This document shows positions 1 to 8,862 of a stretch of DNA of 64,000 nucleotides, one piece after another; the first letter of the stretch is position 1; each line of letters opens with the position of its first letter. The notes under the pieces are model-generated. The model was not told the origin of the DNA, searched no databases, and saw nothing but the letters and a program-made list of their open reading frames with translations. Both the position numbers and the translations under genes were made by a program. Origin of the DNA: Glossina fuscipes (taxonomy: Eukaryota > Arthropoda > Insecta > Diptera > Glossinidae); NCBI RefSeq assembly GCF_014805625.2, contig NW_024003346.1:27944-91943 (forward strand). Direction: 5' to 3'.

Positions 1-24
1 GTGTTATCGTCGCGCCTGTTGCTG

Positions 25-171
25 CTCGCGTTAATATTGTCACTGCTGAGGTTGGTGTTGTTCTTGTTGTTATTGTTGGTGTTGTTGTTGCTATTGTTGG
101 TGTTGTTATTGCCGTTGTTATTGTTGATGTTGCTGTTGTTGTTGTTATTGCTATTGTAGTTGCTGCTATTG
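25..171. repeat. TTG/GTT trinucleotide microsatellite
   Basis: Nearly pure runs of TTG/GTT with interruptions, directly after the stop codon of the minus-strand Gag ORF. On the minus strand it would read as glutamine/asparagine codons, so it may once have been a polyQ continuation of Gag. Confidence 0.8.
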
Positions 172-1353
172 TTAACGTTGTTGTTCCGGGTGCTGTTTCG
201 TCTGGCAGGGGTTCCCGGCTTGCCTCGCCAGCCTGGTGTTTTCCGATGCGGGTAAAGCACCGTAGCTCTCATTTTTGCCGCATGCAAAACAGACCATGTT
301 GTGGAAGGGACACCCGCAGCGATTTTCTCTGGTGCCTTCCGCTGGATCTTTTAGAACATAATCTCCCGGCATCCCGCACACATAGCATATCATCAGATGG
401 AAGGGTGACTGGCAGAAGTCCATGCTCTGCGCTGCCCTCACTGCGATCGCTGGTGCTGGTGTGGTGGTATGGTGCTGGGGTGTTACTACAGCTGCTGTTG
501 CCTCTTGCTTCGGCTGGCCTGCACGTGATGTTGCTGGTTGCATGTGGTGCCGCTCGTTCGGATGCTTACTTGCATGGCCTGTGCTAACCCACCTTTTGTC
601 GTATTTCACAGCCCCGCCGTTTCCGCGTTGCCTGTCGCTGCTTGGGCTATGCCGCGGCGCTAGGGCTTCAACTGCTTCGCGATGCCCTCCGTCACCATTT
701 TCACCTTCCTGTCCGATCTCGCTTACGTGTTTCGGCCTGCTTCTATTTTCTCTCAACAGCTTTTCTGCCCTCTTGCATTCGGCTTTGAACTCGCCAACGC
801 TTTCTACTTTGGTGGCGAAAATCAGTGCGGCCAGGCTGGGCTTAACGTTGGACTTCATTATTTTGATCAGTTCTGATTCAGGGATCTTTCTGCGTAGGCG
901 GAATGTTAGGTCGTGTATCTCTGCATAGTAGTTCTCGAAGCTCACGGCCTTCTGCTGCTTCCGCTCCATGATTTCTCTAATCAATTCGTAATCAGAGTCT
1001 GCGGTCTTGAATTGATTGAGGAGCTCAGCTTTTAGCGCGGAATAATCAAAAGTGACGTCTCCTTCCCTATTTTCCGGCAGCTGCCAATACCATTTGCCGG
1101 CTTGACCGGTCACTAGACAGTGAAACTCGGCAAATAATTCCTCATGACTTATCTGGTGCTGCTGCCTGAGCCGTTCCACTCGGAACACAAAGCTCTCGAC
1201 CGTAAGACCCTTACCAGTGCCGTCGAATTTAACGTGCCAGCGATTGAGGTCTATGTTCCCCCTCCGGGCGTTTTCATCGCTGGTCCGCTGTTGTCCTGTC
1301 TGCTGGTCGTGATGGTGACTGCCGCTAGGCTGCGCTACTGTTTGGGGTGGCAT
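172..1353 (-). CDS. gag: LTR retrotransposon Gag polyprotein
   Basis: A 393-residue open frame without internal stops. Residues about 30-200 look like a Ty3/gypsy-type Gag capsid domain: a WHVKFDGTGKG start, a WYWQLPEN motif near residue 90, and an FDYSALKAELLNQF helix. A basic, glutamine- and histidine-rich linker follows. The C-terminus has cysteine clusters (CYVCGMPGD, then CGCPFHNMVCFACGK) in place of a regular CCHC knuckle. Gag would coat the element's RNA in cytoplasmic particles. LTR-A lies about 700 bp upstream on the same strand, the right place for a 5' LTR and leader. No protease or RT can be seen because the element would continue past the left edge. Family membership is inferred from motif layout; the intact frame suggests recent or selected copies. 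Confidence 0.75.
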   Translation of the reverse strand: MPPQTVAQPSGSHHHDQQTGQQRTSDENARRGNIDLNRWHVKFDGTGKGLTVESFVFRVERLRQQHQISHEELFAEFHCLVTGQAGKWYWQLPENREGDVTFDYSALKAELLNQFKTADSDYELIREIMERKQQKAVSFENYYAEIHDLTFRLRRKIPESELIKIMKSNVKPSLAALIFATKVESVGEFKAECKRAEKLLRENRSRPKHVSEIGQEGENGDGGHREAVEALAPRHSPSSDRQRGNGGAVKYDKRWVSTGHASKHPNERHHMQPATSRAGQPKQEATAAVVTPQHHTTTPAPAIAVRAAQSMDFCQSPFHLMICYVCGMPGDYVLKDPAEGTRENRCGCPFHNMVCFACGKNESYGALPASENTRLARQAGNPCQTKQHPEQQR

Positions 1354-2045
1354 TTGCTGTTGTGGTATTGAAGTCGATGCTGCTATTATAAAATTTTGTG
1401 TCCCTTCGCTGTCTCGTAGTTGGATCCAACCGTGCCGCCAGGGACTCGTCTACCGTTTGCGAAGCGTGGACTGGATTGAAGCTTGGGTTCATACCAGGTT
1501 AGACCGCCCTGATTGCCACGTTTCTCAGCCCTACTGCTATCGTACAACAGGTAAAACCGTAAATCTTTGAAAAACTCCCCGAAGACGATACCCTAGAACC
1601 GCAAGGACTAGGCAAAAAATTCGAAGAAAATCTACCAATCTACCTATTAACTCAACAATCCGATCTCGTAGTTGCAACTTAGTACAATCGACAAAAGAAA
1701 CAGAAGCAGAACAATCAATAGAAGCAATGAAGCAATTAATGTGGTCAAACTGACCACCAAGACAAGAAAGAATCAAAACAAGCAAAGCGGCTATAGCACT
1801 CGTCGTTAGAAATTTTCTGTATGCTTACTTTGTCATGAGACTCGTTACTTTCATTGCCGGCTGAGTATTTGTCTTTTTCTGACAAAGAAATAAAATAAAA
1901 AAAATAAAAAGAAAAGTCCCGTCGGTTGTCTGCCGTCTGTCTGTCCACTGTAAGTCAGTCGGTCGTCGTCTGGCGTCGGCCCTTTCACACCCCCTTTCTC
2001 CTTTCAGCTACAGCGGTGGCAGCTGTAGCGCTTAACTACTCATCG
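1354..2045 (-). other. Leader-like region between LTR-A and gag
   Basis: No convincing coding sequence. In position it is the 5' leader of the gag-containing element. A minus-strand TGGCGGCACGG near 1425-1437 resembles a tRNA-complementary primer-binding site, but it lies about 600 bp from the estimated LTR end, so it is not called. Confidence 0.35.
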
Positions 2046-3755
2046 GGGACACAAAACAACAGGGGAATAAATAACTAAAGTAACTTACAATACAATCCTC
2101 TCGCGATGTCGTGGCTGTCTCCTTCGGCGGCTCCTGTCCACGGCAAGGAAGTAGGAAGTTCGTCTTACGTCGTCGGCACAATCACAACACAGCTGGGATG
2201 TAGGTGCATGTGGGTGCACGTAATTCATAAGCTACTGGAAAATTGTTCTTCTCCCTCTTAACACATCTTGATTGAGGCAAACACATTGATCCTTGTTTTT
2301 TTTTTCTTTTGTTTTTTTTTCGATCATTTATTAAACGCACGAATAAAAGATAAAATGTAATAATAGTTCAGGTGCACATCAGTGCTACAATCAAGGCATT
2401 TAGGTAGACATTTTTTGTTTCACAATCATTTGTTTATACATGTCAGATTCGCTTATGGAATTAAGCAGAATTCTAAATTTTTCATAACTTATTGGAGTGT
2501 ATTTTTTTTCTTTACAATTTATTAAATGCGCTTGGCTATTTCTTTTTATTATAAAACATTGTTCTGCTAAAACTTTCCACAATACTTCATTATTACTTCG
2601 CAACCATTTGTTTATGAAGGTCACCTTTAACCAATAATCTTCTACGTTATTCACTTGATAAGAAAACCTTTTGATTCTTGTTCGACAAAAAAACGTATTC
2701 AAAGAACGGTGCAGCCATTACCCTTGCCTTGATTCTCTTATGCTTCTTCTAATTGTTTCACCTTTTTTTCCTTTTCTTTAATAAAAAAACGGTTTAGACT
2801 CCATTTTTGTGGTTTAGCTTTTGCTAATTTTAACTAAAGACACATTGACGTCATTCACGTCGCTTTTGTCGGTTTACTTTGAGGTTCTAATTAAAATTTA
2901 TCCTTCTTTTGAGGTGTTAATTAAAATTTATTCTTTTTTCTGAATTTCGATATTTTCCGAGTTAATCTATTTCAAACTTCAATTGCACAAAATTTTTCTT
3001 TCGCGTATTTTTCTATTTATTTCTTTTCTTTTGACATATTTTTTTTTATGGTCAATTTGCAGTTTGAGCCCATATTTCAGAAAGACGAAAAAAAAACAAC
3101 CACCTCATGTAGCTTTCGGTTTCTAATTAATTTTTTTTTTCTTTTTCCTTTCTTTTTTTTTTTTTTTAATGAACTTTTTTATTGTATTGGTAATTAATTA
3201 TTTATGCTGGTTATCGTAATGCATACTTCCTTGTAAATTTTAATATTCACAGTCAGCTAATGCTAGTCCTTTTTATTACCCTTGAGGGATAGTCTTCACA
3301 ATTATTTCTTATTTATCCGTTTTATATTGAGCTCGAAAGCCCGTCCGAACTTCACCAGATGCCAAACAGTTCTCTACGCTATCTTGAAATTAAAAAGCAG
3401 ACAGACTTCTCATTCTTACTCAATTTCCCTCTTCTTCTTCCTGTTGCTCTCTTTATAACGGCTTGCCGCTACTCTCACAAGAGCAAGCATAGATCCCGCA
3501 AAATCATACGATTTTGCCTATGCTTTCAAAAGCAAAAGGAAAAAAAGGAGTACCGCAAAATCATACGATTTTGCCTGTACTTGTAAACAAGGAAATCAGA
3601 GAAGAGTAAAATAAACATATCCCGCAAGATCATACGATTTATTAGCGGTACCACAAAATCGCATGATTTCGCGTAACGGCATGCCGTTATTCCGCTCATT
3701 GCGGTTGACACAGACCGACAGACACCCTACTCAAGGTTTGTTCGCGGCCGTTACA
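2046..3755 (-). mobile_element. LTR-A, long terminal repeat (minus orientation)
   Basis: The minus-strand start is sharp: it begins TGTAACGGCCGCGAACAAAC at 3755 and matches LTR-B starting at 8862. The match continues through the palindrome block, a shared stretch around 2620-2760 (compare 7885-8050) and a shared GTAACTTACAATACAATCC near 2089-2107 (compare 7360-7375). The lower boundary near 2046 is estimated from that alignment and lacks a clear CA end. LTR-A may be the 5' LTR of the gag element to its left or the 3' LTR of an element whose 5' LTR is LTR-B; the sequence does not decide. Confidence 0.65.
3499..3671. repeat. Four copies of an 18-bp palindromic motif in LTR-A
   Basis: The motif is CAAAATC-ATAC-GATTTTG, seven-base arms around a four-base spacer. 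Perfect copies lie at 3499-3516 and 3556-3573; diverged copies lie near 3624-3640 and 3654-3671. The same motif recurs in LTR-B. The position in the upstream half of the LTR suggests a protein-binding array, which is inference. Confidence 0.8.
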
Positions 3756-4525
3756 ACTCTAATGTGCAAATGTTTCTTTTTTCTTTTATATCTTTTCGTT
3801 TTCAATAAATGCTTGAGAATATTTTTTTCTCTCTTTTTGTCTTTACATGTACATGAGTGACTTGATGCACATAGATTTTCAAATTTTTAAATTTCAATTA
3901 CAATTTTTTTTTTCTTTTCAGAGCTATGTTCTCTTACTATCTTGAATGGGAATTTGTATATATATAAAAGTTTGTGTATATTGTTATTTATCTTTGTATA
4001 AATTTATATCGTATCTTCTAGGTTTCTTTTTTTTTCGTATATGTATATATAACCCTCGTATGGGGTGTACACTTTTAATGGGGATGCCAGCAATGCTCTA
4101 TACGCCAAGGATTTTTTTTTTTTTCTTCTTCTATTGTTGTTCAGGACCGAACACAAATGAAATCTTGGCCGTCCTAGGGCAGTGCTAGCATTACAGCTCG
4201 TTAATAAAAAGATATTACTTATAATAAGGTTATAAATAAATGTATTAATAATAAGAAAGGTTATAGAAACAGATATTACTTATAAAAAGTTATAGATATA
4301 TATATTAATAATAACAAAGGTTATAAATTGGGAAAATCCTTTTGGGACGTGTTTTTTTTTCTTAACTCCCGTGCTGTAGCTGAACACGCCGTGGGTGTGC
4401 ACATGAGGTTCCGTTTCCCCCCCGATTACTTTTCATGGACCCCACACCAAATGACTTCTCTCCCCTCCTGAACGGTCGACCCCTATCGTGTTTTAAATGC
4501 ACGATCTGGTGGGCGTACCGCTCAA
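3756..4525. other. AT-rich region without recognisable gene
   Basis: Low-complexity T-rich DNA. Short reading frames here carry no recognisable motif. It lies between the two related LTRs, so it is probably retrotransposon-internal or degraded repeat DNA. Confidence 0.5.
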
Positions 4526-4752
4526 GACCCCCTCTTTATTGCCGCCCTGCCCAACAGATCCACGCCGGAGCGACAGAACTGCGATAACAATTTGGCGAAC
4601 CCCCCTCTTTATTGCCGCCCTGCCCAACAGATCCACGCCGGAGCGACAGAACTGCGATAACAGTTTGGCGAACCCCCCTTACTATTGCCGCCCTGCCCAA
4701 CAGATCCACGCCGGAGCGACAGAACTGCGATAACAGTTTGGCGAACCCCCCC
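4526..4752. repeat. 73-bp tandem repeat, three copies
   Basis: The GC-rich unit, marked by GCCGCCCTGCCCAACAGATC at 4541, 4614 and 4687, repeats with a period of exactly 73 bp and few differences. It sits in otherwise AT-rich DNA. Seventy-three is not a multiple of three, so the repeat does not keep a reading frame and is unlikely to be coding. Confidence 0.9.
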
Positions 4753-6409
4753 TTTTATATATTATTATCATTATTACCCCTTTTTTTTTATATATTTTTC
4801 TTTGTAAATACTACCCAATACAATTACTAAAAAGAAGTCTAGCAAATCCTCCCGTTCCTTCAATAAAATCCAACGAAATAAAGTTGACCTGATGCCAGGC
4901 GCCACTTTGTGTAGCAAAGCCGCCGTACACTAAAGCAACCAATTGAATTTACCACGCGAGGAACTGGATTCATTTGTAACATAAGGTGAATTTATATTGA
5001 CTCTGTACTATTACGTTTGCGTTATACTATTATTGTTGCATATATTTCGCGTTGGGAACTAAAACGAATTATTTGGAGAGGACGACAAAAAAAATTCGTT
5101 TACTTTCAAAATCATTTTAATTGATTCTCGGCTGGGTTGTTTGTCGAAATAAGACAATTGCAGAGCGCATCGTATGCCTCCCCTTTTATTCTTTTCCCGA
5201 TAGCGTTTATTACATTCAATGTAAACCAGTCTTTGCTGTGTTTTCTAACCCTAGATGGCCCTAGTCATTTCATTCAACATAAAACAATTGATTATTTCCT
5301 CCGTAGTAACTAACTGCATGGATGCCCGTTATCAATATGTATCCAACTCTCTACTTCATTTGCGAGTCCCTATTACTAAGTATATGGTCTTAGTTCTAGA
5401 TTCTTTGTAAATATTTATGAGATTAAAAACTTTCTCATCAGACAAACTTAACAGGTTCGGTTATTAAAAAGAAAAGACGATTAGCTTTGAAAGGCGTTAA
5501 CATTTCTATTCCAAGTTGTGATTTAGACATCTTAAAAGGATCAGAAACTAGTAAAACGTAACCTGGATGTTTTTTCTGCACATATTGAAATCCTCGCATC
5601 TAAGGAGCGGTATATATATATATAGATATATATTGAAATTGGTTATCATAAGAAGTGATAAGATGAAATTAAAAATTAGAATCGAAAGATGAAATTAAAC
5701 GTTCACTGTTCACTGTTTTCTTGCGGACTTCATTTGTAACTTCAGACAGACAACTTGCAATGATGGTACAGAGTAGCTAAGCAACTCAAAAAACTCTTTA
5801 AAATTTCTTTCCTTCTTGTATCTTTTGCCTTTTGGTTTCCTAACATTACCTTATACCTGAAAGATCACTGCAGTCTGTGCTGAAAGGGACGCTGACTAGC
5901 TAGCTACACAAGCGACACTTTCTTATGCTACGTTCGTTTCAAACGTAGATCACGCAGGTATACACACATGTATGCAAACTTATTTCGTATCAAAAGTATC
6001 ACACTTCAAAAGTGTATGCACGTAAACACATACATATATGTATGCATATATACGTATGTATGCATCCTTGATGGTTATAATAAGAATCATTATAACAAGA
6101 TTACACACATATAAATTCGTTTGAAGTAAAAAGAAAAGGCCGTTTACAGAGAAAATTATTTAGTAACAAATTCGAATCCTTGGGATTAAGAATAATCATG
6201 AAAAGCTTTATGCGAAGAATTATTTACTCGGTATGCATAACAAAAATTAAATTTATCTTGGGAATTCCGGAATCTAAGGACTGTAAAAAAAGAAAAAAAA
6301 AAATCAACAAGGGAAAAAGAAAATTTTCCTTTCTTTTTTTCTTTACTTAATTTAAAAAAAATTTTCTTTTCTTTAATTAATTTAAAAATTATTATAATAG
6401 GTAGCTGTA
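4753..6409. other. Non-coding stretch with one isolated junction-like motif
   Basis: No gene is seen. A lone GGCGCCACTTTGTG at 4897-4910 resembles the core of the array at 6410-7332. A TA microsatellite lies near 5610-5635 and a TATG/CATA-rich patch at 6020-6065. Confidence 0.5.
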
Positions 6410-7332
6410 CGTTGGGCGCCACTTTGTCACGCGACCAACGTTAATCCAAAAAATGTAAAAGAAAAATTAGTATAATAGGTCGAATTCTGTTGGGCGTTCC
6501 ATTGTCAGCCAACGTTTTGAAAATGATAATCAAAAATTACCAAAGAAAAATCTGGTAGTTCGGTTTTCGTTGGGCGCCACTTTGCAGTGTATTCTATGGC
6601 GACCAACTTTAATCAACAAGCGGAGAAACTTTCCCTTTTCCTTTCTTTAATTAATTTAAAAATTTTCTTTAATTAGTTTAAAAATTATTAGAATGGGTAA
6701 TGTTCACGTTGGGCGCCACTTTGTCACGATACTATGGCGACCAACTTTATCAAAAAGAAACAAATTTTTATAATAGATCACGGTTTTCCTTTTCATCAAA
6801 AATTGAAAAAAAACTTTATACCGGGTTTTACTCCGTTGGGCGTCACTTTGTCAAAATTCTGCGGCCAACGTTCGTATTGAAATTACGCAATAACGGAAAT
6901 AATGAAGAAAATCACCAAAAAAAATAAAAAGAGTAATATCAATCAAAATATTGGGTTAACTATTTCGTTGGGCGCCACTTTGTCATGCGACCAACGTTGA
7001 TCAATAAACGAAAAATTTTTATTCTGGGTTTTAAAGTCGTTGGGCGCCACTTTGTCAGTCAGTAATATATATATACATATATACATAACTAATTCAGCCA
7101 TTTATTTTATACATATAAAGTCAATTTCGATGGTCCGAAATTTCGTTGGGCGCCACTTTGTCACGGTATTATGTGGCGACCAACTTTAAACAATAAAAGA
7201 AAAAAATTTTCCCTTTTTTTTTTCTCTAATTAATTTTTTTTTTTCTAGAAAAAAACATTTTCTTTAATTAGTTTACAAATTAGTACAAAGTTTTTATGAG
7301 GTCACTTCACGTTGGGCGCCACTTTGTCACGC
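6410..7332 (-). repeat. Array of nine primer-binding-site-like units
   Basis: CGTTGGGCGCCACTTTGTCA (plus strand) or a close variant starts at 6410, 6488, 6568, 6707, 6834, 6966, 7038, 7144 and 7310. Most copies are followed by a CCAACG/CCAACTTT arm that can pair with the opening CGTTGG. AT-rich spacers such as AAATTATTATAATAGGT also recur, so the true unit is about 70-165 bp. On the minus strand the core reads TGGCGCCCAACG, the form of a tRNA-Lys primer-binding site preceded by GTGACAAAG. The 7310 copy adjoins LTR-B and is the likely functional one. Seven cores are intact; those at 6488 and 6834 are altered. Confidence 0.8.
7310..7321 (-). promoter_or_regulatory. Putative primer-binding site next to LTR-B
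   Basis: Minus-strand TGGCGCCCAACG lies three bases after the inferred LTR end (GTGACA). This is the usual start of a tRNA-Lys-primed site in gypsy-type elements; the tRNA assignment comes from memory. Confidence 0.6.
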
Positions 7333-8862
7333 AAAAAAAAGGAAGTAAACAGACTAAGATAACTTACAATATAATCCAATTGGCGCCGGTGTAGTGTCTG
7401 CCTCTTTACCTGGTTAAGTCGTTGAGTGCTGGACCCCGGGTTGTGGCCATAACTTTATGTGTTTCTCGCCTTTTTCCTTTTCTCCCCTCCTTCTATTAAA
7501 CTCCTTCACTTAGATAAAAACTTTAACTTCCAGTATTGTGTGTGTGTGCACGGGTGTACACGCAGTTTACAAGTAACAAACTGGAATCTTTTTCTGTTTT
7601 TTCTCTTTTATTTTTATTGTTATTTTTTTCTCTTAACAAGCAAGTTTACAATAATAATGTTGAAGAACCTTTTGCAGTAATTTGGCAATAATAAAGTTTG
7701 GGAAATTTATGCACGACTTTTGCTTTTAGCAGCCTTTTTATCTGGAAAGGTATTTTTTTTCTTTAAAATGATAAACTGTTTCATTAACGCTTTGGAATTT
7801 TCGTTGAACTCTTCTTTTTTTTGGTAAGGATTTCTTATGGAAATCAACTATTTAACATTAAGAAAAATTAATAAAGATTACACGACCATTTGTTTATAAA
7901 TGTCCTTTTTTACCAATACTTTTCTACATTATCCACTTGATAAAACTTTTTGCTTCTTGTTTGACTAAAAATTCCGTATTGAAAGAAAGGTGCAGCCATT
8001 ATTCTTGACTTGCTGCTCCTTCCTCTTCTTGTGCTTCTTTTAATTGTTCCACCTTTTTTTTTATTGTTTTTTTTTTTTGTTACTTCTTTTAATAAAAAAA
8101 CGGTTTAGATTTCATTTTCGTAGTTTAATTTTAGTTAATTCCAACTAAAGACACATTGATGTCATTCACTTAAAAAATCGTATGAAAGGAAATGCACTAT
8201 TTAGCTATTAAATATCCTTGGGACGCAAATTATCCTATTGTTTACTTATTTCACATTGGCTAATGTTAGTCCTTTTTATCACACTTGAAGGATAATTTCA
8301 AAAAAAAAATTATTTTATTTATCCGTTTTATGAAAAGCTCGAAAATACGTCTGAACTTCACCAGATGCCAAATAGTTCTCCCCTCTAACTTGAAATTAAA
8401 ACGCAGACAGACTTCTCGTTCTTACTCAACTTCCCTCTTCTTTTTCCTGTTGCTCTCTCTATAGCGGCTTGCCGCTACTCTCACAAAAGCAAGCAAAGAT
8501 CCCGCAAAATCATACGATTCTGCCTGTACTTGCAAAAGCAAGCAAAAATACCGCAAAATCATACGATTTCTTGCCTTGCTTGCAAGAGCAAAAGGAAAAA
8601 AAAGGAGTACCGCAAAATCATACGATTCTGCCTGTACTTGCAAAAGCAAGCAAAAATACCGCAAAATCATACGATTTTTGCCTGTACTTGTAAGCAAGGA
8701 AAACAGAAAAGAATAAAACAAACAGATCCCGCAAGATCACGTGATTTATAAGCAGTAGCACAAAATCGCATGATTTTGTCTAACGGCATGCCGTTATTCC
8801 GCTGCTTGCGGTTCATGCAGACCGACAGACACCCTACCCGAGGTTTGTTCGCGGCCGTTACA
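7325..8862 (-). mobile_element. LTR-B, long terminal repeat (minus orientation)
   Basis: Begins on the minus strand with TGTAACGGCCGCGAACAAAC at 8862 and is inferred to end with GTGACA at 7325, giving TG...CA ends and about 1.54 kb. It aligns over most of its length with LTR-A (2046-3755), with many substitutions and indels, so the two are not a fresh pair. It carries six copies of the palindromic motif. A shorter relative starts at 47431 on the plus strand. Confidence 0.7.
8505..8778. repeat. Six copies of the palindromic motif in LTR-B
   Basis: Copies of CAAAATC-ATAC-GATTTTG or close variants start at 8505, 8554, 8613, 8662, 8732 and 8761. The 8732 copy is CAAGATC-ACGT-GATTT and the 8761 copy has GCAT as its spacer. 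Spacing is about 49, 59, 49, 70 and 29 bp. The block is expanded relative to the four copies in LTR-A. Confidence 0.8.

Noticed and set aside
246..928. Plus-strand open frames of 113 and 168 codons
   Set aside because: They mirror the minus-strand Gag gene, and their cysteine/serine/leucine-rich translations are shadow reading.
1425..1437. TGGCGGCACGG on the minus strand as a primer-binding site of the gag element
   Set aside because: It is some 600 bp from the LTR-A end estimated by alignment with LTR-B, and no matching tRNA end is known to me.
3499..3671. Regularly spaced palindromes as a CRISPR array
   Set aside because: Eukaryotic LTR context, irregular spacing, too few copies, no cas genes.
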